37,385 nt of DNA. Origin: Gemmataceae bacterium. GTDB taxonomy: Bacteria; Planctomycetota; Planctomycetia; Gemmatales; Gemmataceae. Under the pieces are notes generated by a model that saw only the letters and a list, made by a program, of their open reading frames with translations, had not been told where the DNA came from and did no database searches. The stretch's first letter is position 1; each line of letters opens with the position of its first letter. Of the stretch, positions 15,222-21,807 are shown piece after piece. Location of the stretch: positions 1 through 37,385 of the forward strand of contig JAIEPT010000029.1 in assembly GCA_019748295.1 (NCBI GenBank). The letters are read 5' to 3'. A program made the position numbers and the translations under genes.

Positions 15222-15727
15222 TATTCTTCTCGCTCTTGATTGGGCGGTACGCTCACAAGGCCGCGCAGCAGATCCGCCTGGCCCGCCGACTCCGCAGCTC
15301 GGGCCTTCTCGAAAGCTTCGTCGTAGCGCGTCTCATCAGCCTCGCCAGCCGCACACGCCGCTGCCAATGCCGCGCACGACGCGGCGGCGAGCACGTTTGA
15401 AGCGGTGCGAGGCCAGAACGAGGAAGCATCGATGGCTGCTGAGGCTGCGTACTCGGCGGCGTTGGGTGCTGAGTGCCCCGGAAACTGTGCGACTGCTTCG
15501 CGGTCAGCCACACCAAGGATGTATGTCAACACGACCACGGCAATCTGCCCATGGGCAAACTGCTCTGACGCTTCCACGGCGAGCCGACAGGAGGCCGGGA
15601 GAAGGTGCCAGATCCGACGAACGCAAGCGGCGCCGAAGAGCCGCAGCTCCTTCTGAAAGCGTTCCGCAGGCAGAGCCCGTACCATCGGTTCCGGGTCGGC
15701 GCACGATTGCCATTCGGCTTTCGTCAT
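15221..15727 (-). CDS. Gemmata-type TIGR02996-like companion protein (MTEAEW family)
   Basis: The protein starts MTKAEWQSCADPEPMVRAL and continues KELRLFGAACVRRIWHLLP. I recognise this N-terminus from a very large paralogous family in Gemmata and relatives (usual form 'MTEAEWL..CTDP.PML..L' then 'RKLRLFAVACCRRIWHLL'). The helical remainder has AVEASEQFAHG and many Ala residues and ends LVSVPPNQEREE. The function of the family is unknown. Its presence is the best single pointer to the host lineage. The frame is open upstream, but the family start is the ATG at 15727. The stop overlaps the start of the next gene. Confidence 0.75.
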   Translation of the reverse strand: MTKAEWQSCADPEPMVRALPAERFQKELRLFGAACVRRIWHLLPASCRLAVEASEQFAHGQIAVVVLTYILGVADREAVAQFPGHSAPNAAEYAASAAIDASSFWPRTASNVLAAASCAALAAACAAGEADETRYDEAFEKARAAESAGQADLLRGLVSVPPNQEREE

Positions 15728-15791
15728 ACAGCACTCTCGTCGGACAAATCCTGTGTTGGTCCCGTTGCCAGAAGATACTGACGACGGCTGC

Positions 15792-17021
15792 TCACTGCCC
15801 CAAAATCCTTTCCGCCGAATGGCCATGTCGAAACCGCAGGGAGACCGTCCTTGCCGACTCGTTGTACCTTGCGTGAAAGGGATCTCGCCTGAAGAGAGTA
15901 GAGATGCGAGCAAGAACCAGTGCGGCCCCAAAGAGCAGCAAGCCAACCGTCAGATCCAGGCCCGCGAATGCAATGAGCACGAGGAATCCAAAAGGCGCGA
16001 AGCCAAGAAGGAGGACGAGAAGGCTCAATGCAACTTGCCAAGCAACGTACTTCCGGCGGCACGCGGGGCAAAGTGGCGCTCGAACTTCAAGAGTTCGCTC
16101 GCGCCGAAAACGGCCAAAAAACGGGACGAGCATCTGCCATCGGAAGCCTTCTTCGATCTGAATGTTGCATCGATCGAACGATGGACTGCAACATTCGCAG
16201 CAGAGCCGTGCGAACGATAACTGCGTTACGGGTACGGTGACCCAGCCATATCGATCTGCCGCGGGGAATCGCTTGATGTCGACCGATTCCGCGTCGGACT
16301 GTTCCGTTATTTCGCGTGGAGATGGCAACGTTCCTGGAGAAACCACTGCTTCCGGGCCAACCGATGTGATTGATGTTGTCTGTGGAATTCTCTCCCGGAA
16401 CCACTCCTCGTGGCCTGTGGAGGTGCCGCCCAAAATACGTCCGACACGAAGCAGAAGATCGCCTAAGTCTTGAGGCCGTAATTCGTAAACGGACGCGATG
16501 CCGAGCTCCTCGTCTGAAAGAAACCAGAATTGCTTCGAGTTCGTAGTGCGGCCAGTGGCGATCACAGAGCCGTCACGTACGTTCTCGATGAAAGGGACGG
16601 CGTCGAGCCTAATCGGCAGTGCAACTTCAGTGTCGATCAAACGGGATAAACGAACGAAGGCTTGACCCGTTGCGTCAAATAGCGACCAAGGGCACCGCAC
16701 CACATCATCGTTACGCACAAACTCCACCACCTCCGGCCGCAGTATCAGTTCGCGGCGTACCGGCCACACCCAATAAATCAGTGTGCCTAAGAAGACGGGT
16801 GAGCTGATCACGAGGGCGTAGCCTATGTTTGCAGGAATCAAGGAAATACCGAGACCGAGACACGCAGGCACGATCATAAACATCCACCAAGATATTCGTC
16901 GCGGTCCGATGCGCACATGGCCATGTATCAGGTAGCTTTCGGGGTCCGCCAGCAAGCTTTCGCAATCAGGAATTAGGGCGGCAAGCGTCCGAGTTCCGAT
17001 TTGTCGCTTAGCGTCACTCAT
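15792..17021 (-). CDS. Four-helix membrane protein with Cys-rich domain
   Basis: This 409-aa protein has two transmembrane segments near residues 45-95 (WWMFMIVPACLGLGISLI, ALVISSPVFLGTLIYWVW), a soluble middle of about 200 residues, a Cys cluster RLCCECCSPSFDRC plus LCPACRRK that could bind zinc, and two more transmembrane segments (VALSLLVLLLGFAPFGFLVL, LTVGLLLFGAALVLARI). This suggests an inner-membrane protein with both soluble parts on the same side. I know no family name. The start is the ATG at 17021; an in-frame TTG at 17042 is less likely. Confidence 0.65.
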   Translation of the reverse strand: MSDAKRQIGTRTLAALIPDCESLLADPESYLIHGHVRIGPRRISWWMFMIVPACLGLGISLIPANIGYALVISSPVFLGTLIYWVWPVRRELILRPEVVEFVRNDDVVRCPWSLFDATGQAFVRLSRLIDTEVALPIRLDAVPFIENVRDGSVIATGRTTNSKQFWFLSDEELGIASVYELRPQDLGDLLLRVGRILGGTSTGHEEWFRERIPQTTSITSVGPEAVVSPGTLPSPREITEQSDAESVDIKRFPAADRYGWVTVPVTQLSFARLCCECCSPSFDRCNIQIEEGFRWQMLVPFFGRFRRERTLEVRAPLCPACRRKYVAWQVALSLLVLLLGFAPFGFLVLIAFAGLDLTVGLLLFGAALVLARISTLFRRDPFHARYNESARTVSLRFRHGHSAERILGQ

Positions 17022-17092
17022 GAAGTATCCGCTCTCTAACAAGCAAGACTAGATTGGGCACTACTTGCTACTGGATGCCGAACTTCGCAATC

Positions 17093-17482
17093 TCAGCCCA
17101 CGTCGGGTACGGCGGGCGGGGCGCCGTTCGGTCCTCCGCGCCAAGTGACCTCGCCAGCGACGAAAACTGGTCCCTCAACCTGCAGGGAAAGCCCATCGGG
17201 GCATATCGCTCGCCACAGGGGTGAGGCATAGATGTCGGCCCATGGATCAAACTCGGCCGCATCGCATGGCCGCTGATTCCGTGATCGCTCGTGCCACTCT
17301 TCGCAGAAGGCAATGAAGTCGCGAACTCGAGCCGGCATGGCAGCTTCGGGGAGAAACGTCGCATACCAAGTCTCATCCGAGCAGAACGCCTGCGCCGCAA
17401 CTCCAACTAAATTGGGCCCCAACCGCAAGTGAAGGTTCAAAACCTCTTCCTCCCCATCGGCGACTTCCGGTATCGATGCCAA
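17093..17482 (-). CDS. Hypothetical protein (129 aa), TTG start
   Basis: This soluble, acidic, Trp-containing protein has segments DGEEEVLNLHLRLGPNLVGV and FIAFCEEWHERSRNQRPCDA. The only start within the frame upstream of the recognisable body is TTG 17482, just after an in-frame TGA at 17486-17488. That TTG lies inside a GAGCGTTGG string which recurs beside other copies of the intergenic palindrome. I cannot name a function; the composition resembles small immunity-type proteins, but this is weak. It is the last gene downstream of the palindrome array. Confidence 0.5.
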   Translation of the reverse strand: MASIPEVADGEEEVLNLHLRLGPNLVGVAAQAFCSDETWYATFLPEAAMPARVRDFIAFCEEWHERSRNQRPCDAAEFDPWADIYASPLWRAICPDGLSLQVEGPVFVAGEVTWRGGPNGAPPAVPDVG

Positions 17483-17521
17483 CGCTCACACGCACGGTCG
17501 CTCGCGATACCTCCCCCCTCC

Positions 17522-17551
17522 CTCACCACCCGCGGCCGGAGTCGGGAGCGG
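17522..17551. repeat. Intergenic GC palindrome, copy 1
   Basis: This diverged copy reads CTCACCACCCGCGGCCGGAG on the + strand, then TCGGGAGCGG. It lies 40 bp beyond the stop of the 17592-18149 gene. The AACGCTCA word that accompanies several copies is at 17481-17488. Confidence 0.7.
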
Positions 17552-17591
17552 CCACGGCAAGTCGATCAATGATCAGCAGCGAACAAATGAA

Positions 17592-18149
17592 TCAGTCGAC
17601 GTCCGTGGCGGCCACCACATGAAGCAGGTGGTCCTTAAAGTTGAGGACAACCCATGTCCAATCTACAATCCCGGAGAAATACCGACACCATTCCGCGTGG
17701 TTCGTGAAGACCTGCGAACGCTCGAACCGTTTGCCGAGCAACTCGGAGGCAGGAGCGGCGGCTTCCACTTTCGCTTCGGCGGCACTGCCTTTGTACTGCG
17801 AGTACGCCCCGCCACTGAAGAGGGCAGAAGCAAAATCTCCGTCCAGGGTGAAGGGATTACCCCAAACGAACGGCGGCTTGCACCGGAAATCTGCCTCGGC
17901 GGCTAGTTCGGGCAGGACGGCATGCACCGCCTTCGTCTGCCAAAAGTGATCGAAAAAGCCGGACGCGGCTAATTCTCCCTTGCGGGCAACCTCTAGGAAT
18001 GGGCCGGCGCCTGGGAACCGGAATGAACGGAAGCATGCACCGCCATTGATGTGGTGGCTACGCAGCGTGGAAACGAATCTCTCAGTAGCAGGGAACGAGC
18101 GTCGGGCAACTGAGAGGCGAAGGTCACCCCAATCAACTTCTGTCGCCAT
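17592..18149 (-). CDS. Hypothetical protein (185 aa)
   Basis: This 185-aa soluble protein (MATEVDWGDLRLSVARRSFP at the start) has aromatic-rich segments SGFFDHFWQTKAVHAVLPEL and NHAEWCRYFSGIVDWTWVVL. The style resembles single-domain proteins of the immunity or SMI1-like size class, but I recognise no motif. The ATG at 18149 is preferred over upstream in-frame starts because the upstream part reads through the intergenic repeat zone. It is followed by repeat copy 1 and preceded by copy 2. Confidence 0.6.
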   Translation of the reverse strand: MATEVDWGDLRLSVARRSFPATERFVSTLRSHHINGGACFRSFRFPGAGPFLEVARKGELAASGFFDHFWQTKAVHAVLPELAAEADFRCKPPFVWGNPFTLDGDFASALFSGGAYSQYKGSAAEAKVEAAAPASELLGKRFERSQVFTNHAEWCRYFSGIVDWTWVVLNFKDHLLHVVAATDVD

Positions 18150-18219
18150 GACCGGTCCATTCCTCGTCCAAGTTCTGCGCTGATTTGCCCTGCCGCCTGG
18201 CGAGCCCTTCTCCCCTGCA

Positions 18220-18247
18220 CTCACCGCCCCCGGCTGGCGTCGGGGGG
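18220..18247. repeat. Intergenic GC palindrome, copy 2
   Basis: This reads CTCACCGCCCCCGGCTGGCG on +, then TCGGGGG. It lies 12 bp beyond the stop of the broken 18260-18717 gene. It shares the left flank CGAGCCCTTCTCCCC with copy 7, 3.1 kb away, so the repeated unit is longer than the palindrome alone. Confidence 0.75.
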
Positions 18248-18259
18248 ATTGCCGTGTTT

Positions 18260-18717
18260 CTACCAGGGGATTTCGACCGGACGGGCTAACCGCAACCCAT
18301 CATCCTGCAGCGGCTCGCCCGCCATGAACCGAGTGTTGGCAGTGCTCGCAACATACCACCGCCCGCCTACGCATGCTAACGCCCAGTACGGGTCGAGAGG
18401 ATCGAAATCGCCAGCGAACGGATAGGTTCGGCAGATTGCGTCCGCCCCCTCCTTGTCCGAGAGCCAAGCCGCCATGCGAAGGCGGGATACGTCCCCAGCC
18501 CACAGTCTGGCCGACAGGCCAAGACGTTCAGCAAGCATGGCCAAGCGGGGTCGTCGGTTGAATGCGCGATGGCACAAACGTCTGCCGGCTCTTTTGGCAG
18601 ATCAGCCACGTCCGCCCACACCTCTACCCGCCCGTGCAAAATCAGACCACCGAGCGTGTTGGCAATGACGTTGGGGGTAAGCGGCTTCGACCGCACAATG
18701 TCGAACGTTTCCGACAT
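18260..18717 (-). pseudogene. Frameshifted hypothetical gene
   Basis: Two minus-strand frames join to make one protein. The first runs MSETFDIVRSKPLTPNVIAN to about HSTDDPAWPC. The second continues AERLGLSARLWAGDVSRLRM and ends LQDDGLRLARPVEIPW. The two overlap around 18536-18552, where a single-base indel would join them. Both halves have protein-like composition and the first half degrades into an Arg-rich tail after the junction. It is therefore either a frameshift mutation or a sequencing error. The product is not recognised. It lies between repeat copies 2 and 3. Confidence 0.6.
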
Positions 18718-18775
18718 CCAAGCCCTCCCCGCCCAGCGAAGTTGGACTGCGCGTTACTACCTGCTTTTTGCCGCC

Positions 18776-18806
18776 CTCACCGCCCGCGGCCGGCGTCAGG
18801 GGCGGG
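18776..18806. repeat. Intergenic GC palindrome, copy 3
   Basis: This reads CTCACCGCCCGCGGCCGGCG on +, then TCAGGGGCGGG. The stop codon of the 18777-19022 gene (TGA on the minus strand, 18777-18779) lies inside this copy, so the repeat encodes that protein's tail. Confidence 0.8.
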
Positions 18807-19022
18807 TGGCTCGGCTGCACTCGCCGAGCGGTCATCAACGCGGCGAAGAATGCAATCTGTAAATCGGCACCTTCGGCACCGAACCCAGATCTGCCGGGCC
18901 ACGACGGGTTGTTCGACGCCTTTTGGATCGCCCTTGCGGTTCGGGCGGCGCACCTCGCGAACGCTCTCGACGGCCAGATCACTGCTGCCGCACTCGCCGC
19001 ACCGCCCGTCGCTCTTAGCCAT
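18777..19022 (-). CDS. Small zinc-ribbon-like protein with repeat-encoded tail
   Basis: This 81-aa protein has two Cys pairs, RCGECGSSDL near the N-terminus and RCRRCRFTDC near residue 50, the spacing of a small zinc ribbon. The remainder is basic, suggesting nucleic-acid or protein binding. GGAGGA lies just before the ATG. The last residues (PAPDAGRGR) are read from the intergenic palindrome, and the stop codon is the palindrome's own TGA. The functional protein probably ends near residue 68, with the tail added by the repeat. Confidence 0.65.
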   Translation of the reverse strand: MAKSDGRCGECGSSDLAVESVREVRRPNRKGDPKGVEQPVVARQIWVRCRRCRFTDCILRRVDDRSASAAEPPAPDAGRGR

Positions 19023-19079
19023 TCATTCGTCCTCCGGTTCCGAACGCTCGCTCATCTGCAGTACCAGATGAAGCAGGCC

Positions 19080-19109
19080 CTCACCGCCCGCGGCCGGCGT
19101 CGGGGGCGG
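19080..19109. repeat. Intergenic GC palindrome, copy 4
   Basis: This reads CTCACCGCCCGCGGCCGGCG on +, then TCGGGGGCGG, matching the consensus. It lies 27 bp beyond the stop of the 19137-19568 gene. The associated word CGAACGCTC with CTCATCTGCA is at 19041-19060, next to the following gene's start. Confidence 0.82.
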
Positions 19110-19136
19110 CGGGTGGCTCACCCCTCGTAATTTGCG

Positions 19137-19568
19137 TTACCGCTTTCTCGCGATCGGGCTGAGCGCCGCGACCAAGACCGACAGCTCGTCTGAAGGCACA
19201 GTTGTGAACCCAAGATACTGAGCGAGAATGACGGCACCCTCTGCTTCGCTTGCCGGACCAGGCATTCTTTTGAACGCCTCTTCGCCGAGTGCCTGGAGTT
19301 CCTCTTTCGTATATCGAGCAATGGACCGAGTATCTGCGTACGGATACGGACCTCGAGCGCCCTCGGATTGCCGGAGCCAAACTTTGCGGTGGAGGGCGAG
19401 TCGGTATCCGTGTTCCAACATCTCCCACTTTGTTTTGGTGATACGCTTCCAACCAAGCAGACTCGCTGCCTCTCGGCAAAGCGCGACGCGATCGCTGACT
19501 CCGGGAAACAGCTTGCTGCTCGCCGCCCGAAGTGCGGTGACGATACGGTCTTCCTCCTCTGCGTCCAA
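19137..19568 (-). CDS. Hypothetical protein (143 aa), TTG start
   Basis: This helical protein runs MDAEEEDRIVTALRAASSKL, FPGVSDRVALCREAASLLGW, then KWEMLEHGYRLALHRKVWLR and a C-terminal VPSDELSVLVAALSPIARKR. The 'DRVALCREAASLLGW...' region has the look of a small DNA-associated helical domain, but I cannot name it. The start is a TTG (19566-19568) with GGAG 7 bp upstream, the best ribosome site nearby. Repeat copies flank it on both sides (copy 5 upstream, copy 4 downstream). Confidence 0.62.
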   Translation of the reverse strand: MDAEEEDRIVTALRAASSKLFPGVSDRVALCREAASLLGWKRITKTKWEMLEHGYRLALHRKVWLRQSEGARGPYPYADTRSIARYTKEELQALGEEAFKRMPGPASEAEGAVILAQYLGFTTVPSDELSVLVAALSPIARKR

Positions 19569-19642
19569 CTTGTTTCTCCGATCGTTTGTTGGCTAGCGAC
19601 CCAGTGAGGTGTACCCGCTGCCGTCAAGCCCATCGCCTCGCC

Positions 19643-19670
19643 CTCACCGCCCGCGGCCGGCGACGGGGGG
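19643..19670. repeat. Intergenic GC palindrome, copy 5
   Basis: This reads CTCACCGCCCGCGGCCGGCG on +, then ACGGGGGG. It lies 11 bp beyond the stop of the 19682-20701 gene. Its 3' end differs from the consensus at one base (ACG for TCG). Confidence 0.8.
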
Positions 19671-19681
19671 TGAAGGCAAAC

Positions 19682-20701
19682 TTACTTGGGAAGTGCCGCG
19701 ATTTTTCGGAATCCGACGTCGCCATCGTTTGCGGGACCAGGAGCGAACGGGTTTCCATAACCGATGACCAGAGTTCGATGCTTCGATGAAAAGCCCGCGG
19801 ACCAAGCATAGGTCGTTGTCTTGAACGTAAGCTGTTTCATCAAACGCCCGTCGAGGAGGATCAAGTCGTTGTCCTCGCCCGGAACCGCGATCAGCTTCGA
19901 GTCTCGCTCCATTGAAGGGATGCCCATTCCGCGAGTCCCAAGCTCAAACCGAGTTAGCTTGTTGGTTTGAGGATTCCACACAACGGCCGCTACCGCAGAC
20001 ATCACCAGAACTTTATCGGCATCGACCCCTTCTAAGAACCAGGGTTGCCATCCGGTTTTGAAGACTTCGGATTTCGTAAGCCGCTTCCCTTCTGGGTCCC
20101 ATTCCATCAACTGATGGCCGTCTCTGCCAACGTCCGACTTGCGACTCAGGGGAACTGTCAAAAGGATGCGCTTTCCGTCCTCGCTAAACCGAGCGAAATA
20201 AGGCCCCCGGTCACCTCCTACATCCAATTCGGCAAGGGCGACCGATGGATGTTTCCGATCGACAACGGCCACCGCTTCGTTGGCGCAGCTAAGAAGGCGT
20301 TTGCCGTCAGGCGAATAATCGACGAAAAAGCGGCCTTTTCGATCGAGTTGCTCGTACTTGCCGACGTTTTTCAGGTCCCAAAATCGAACGACTTCCTCGT
20401 AGTTCACGCAAAGTTCACTTCCGTCCGGCGAACAACGTGTGAAATACGGGACGAGATTTGAAGGGCCCTTCATGCGGTGGCTTGTTTTGCCGTCAGGCAG
20501 CTTCCAAAGCATGATGTCCTTCGAGTCGGAACTGGTGGCGACCCAATCGCCTGATACCTGAGTCATCCAGATGGTTCCGCGCGGGCCGTTTTGCTTCGTC
20601 TCCGGTTCTTGCGCATTTCCCACGACGACGAGCGCAGCAAGCGCCAGTGCGGACCAGGTTTCGCGAAACCAGGGTAGTCGCTGCATGGCTTGGGCGTCCA
20701 T
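19682..20701 (-). CDS. Secreted WD40-like beta-propeller protein
   Basis: An N-terminal hydrophobic stretch (TWSALALAALVVVGNAQ) followed by EPETKQNG looks like a signal peptide with cleavage after an Ala. The body has repeated propeller strands with 'SPDGK/SEDGK' turns (FTRCSPDGSELCVNYEE, FFVDYSPDGKRLLSCAN, FARFSEDGKRILLTVP) and WD-like ends (VVRFWDLKNVG, HQLMEWDPEG). It is probably a periplasmic or exported scaffold or sensor rather than an enzyme. Possible starts are GTG 20713, ATG 20701 and ATG 20686; the last leaves the shortest signal peptide. Copy 6 lies upstream and copy 5 downstream. Confidence 0.72.
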   Translation of the reverse strand: MDAQAMQRLPWFRETWSALALAALVVVGNAQEPETKQNGPRGTIWMTQVSGDWVATSSDSKDIMLWKLPDGKTSHRMKGPSNLVPYFTRCSPDGSELCVNYEEVVRFWDLKNVGKYEQLDRKGRFFVDYSPDGKRLLSCANEAVAVVDRKHPSVALAELDVGGDRGPYFARFSEDGKRILLTVPLSRKSDVGRDGHQLMEWDPEGKRLTKSEVFKTGWQPWFLEGVDADKVLVMSAVAAVVWNPQTNKLTRFELGTRGMGIPSMERDSKLIAVPGEDNDLILLDGRLMKQLTFKTTTYAWSAGFSSKHRTLVIGYGNPFAPGPANDGDVGFRKIAALPK

Positions 20702-20762
20702 AGATTTGGTCACGATGGGCTTTGCTCACCCGATCGACGACAGCAGAAACCTCGTCGCCGCA

Positions 20763-20792
20763 CTCACCGCCCGCGGCCGGCGTCGGGGCGGG
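20763..20792. repeat. Intergenic GC palindrome, copy 6
   Basis: This reads CTCACCGCCCGCGGCCGGCG on +, then TCGGGGCGGG. It lies 16 bp beyond the stop of the 20809-21297 gene. Confidence 0.82.
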
Positions 20793-20808
20793 GGCTGGGT
20801 CGATGCGA

Positions 20809-21297
20809 TCATCTCCTGCGTTTCTTAATAACTCGGCGGGATTCCTCAATTACTCGATCAAGCCCCGCCGAGTCGACATCCAGATCGACCTGCCACGTAA
20901 CGGCGACCTTCCCCAACTCGATAGGCCCCTCGTAGGTGAAGTCGAACTCAATGTCGAGCGAAGTCGGCAGAGTCTTTTGCTCCAAGTTGCCGAAGCGGAT
21001 GCGAGTGCAGTCGGCTGGGTTGTGGGTGCCGCCCAGGTACATTGAGCCGTCGATGTAGCCATCCTCAGGATTCTTGGGGAATCTAAATTCCCGATTCGGC
21101 AGTTCCTTCCAGTCGAACACGCCGAAGTCGATGAAATCGAGCCGCACCGAAGTCACTTGTGTCTCCCCCTGGAACTGAAATGGGTTCAGGGGGATCTCGA
21201 TCTTAAAAAACAAACTTGGTGGAATCCTAAGGTGTGGATTTTGGAACACCTTGGCGCTCATCGTTCCACGCTGCGGTCCGAGGACAAGGTTCGCCAT
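20809..21297 (-). CDS. Hypothetical beta-rich protein (162 aa)
   Basis: This strand-rich protein has alternating hydrophobic and charged residues (SLFFKIEIPLNPFQFQGETQ, SVRLDFIDFGVFDWKELPN, LDIEFDFTYEGPIELGKVAV). The C-terminus is a basic helix (RVIEESRRVIKKRRR). It resembles small beta-sandwich proteins of the immunity size class, but I recognise no family. The ATG at 21297 is preceded by GGAGGA. The frame reads back through the repeat, so the start choice matters. It is flanked by copies 7 and 6. Confidence 0.62.
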   Translation of the reverse strand: MANLVLGPQRGTMSAKVFQNPHLRIPPSLFFKIEIPLNPFQFQGETQVTSVRLDFIDFGVFDWKELPNREFRFPKNPEDGYIDGSMYLGGTHNPADCTRIRFGNLEQKTLPTSLDIEFDFTYEGPIELGKVAVTWQVDLDVDSAGLDRVIEESRRVIKKRRR

Positions 21298-21367
21298 TAC
21301 TGAATCCTCCGCCACCGAACGACCACACTCACCTGCACCTTCCACCGCCGAGCCCTTCTCCCCCGCC

Positions 21368-21397
21368 CTCACCGCCCGCGGCCGACATCGGGGGCGG
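21368..21397. repeat. Intergenic GC palindrome, copy 7
   Basis: This reads CTCACCGCCCGCGGCCGACA on +, then TCGGGGGCGG. The stop of the cREC pseudogene (21369-21371) is inside it. The left flank CGAGCCCTTCTCCCC is shared with copy 2, and CCGAACG plus CTCACCTGCA lie at 21315-21337. Confidence 0.8.
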
Positions 21398-21704
21398 CGG
21401 TCGGCTTCGTTTGCCATTTGGCCAGCCGCTGAATGCTTTGCACGCCGAGCAGCATCTTTTGCCGAGCCGAGGCATTTGCGGTGTGGACGTTGATGGCCGG
21501 CGGGACGAAGCCGCGGACAGCAACCGCTTCCTCGATCCACAGCAGGACGGTATAGCCGGTCCCGCGTGCGTCGTCTCCGAGGTCGTGATCCAGGCTCAGT
21601 TCCTAGACGTTACCGGTTTGCAGAAGCTCGATGGCTTCCTCCGGCCATCGGACGCCGATCCAACCTGGCGGTGTCGGCCGCTCATCGTCCAGGTAGACTT
21701 TCAC
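21369..21704 (-). pseudogene. cREC-type receiver-like protein, interrupted by TAG
   Basis: From GTG 21704 the minus strand reads VKVYLDDERPTPPGWIGVR, WPEEAIELLQTGNV, then a TAG at 21603-21605, then ELSLDHDLGDDARGTGYTVL, LWIEEAVAVRGFVPPAINVH and TANASARQKM. This is the cyclic-phosphate-processing receiver (cREC) type: DDERP near the start and SLDHDLGDD are its hallmark Asp-rich motifs. GAG to TAG is the simplest explanation of the stop at codon 34, leaving the reading frame otherwise intact. A ribosome site GGAGGAG precedes the start. The final residues (APDVGRGR) and stop come from repeat copy 7. This is either a recent nonsense mutation or a sequencing error. Confidence 0.75.
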
Positions 21705-21755
21705 GCCGACTCCTCCGCATTCCAACGCTCATCTGCACGATCGCCGCCATCACTA

Positions 21756-21783
21756 CTCACCGCCAACGGACGGCGTCGGTCGG
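21756..21783. repeat. Intergenic GC palindrome, copy 8 (diverged)
   Basis: This reads CTCACCGCCAACGGACGGCG on +, then TCGGTCGG, the most diverged copy. It lies 24 bp beyond the stop of the 21808-22959 gene. The companion word CCAACGCTCATCTGCA is at 21722-21737, beside the next gene's start. Confidence 0.65.
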
Positions 21784-21807
21784 TAGAAGGGCGCCAAGTT
21801 CACTTTA

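Noticed and set aside
17522-21783. CRISPR array
   Set aside because: The repeats are separated by 250-1100 bp containing genes, not by short uniform spacers, and no cas gene is present.
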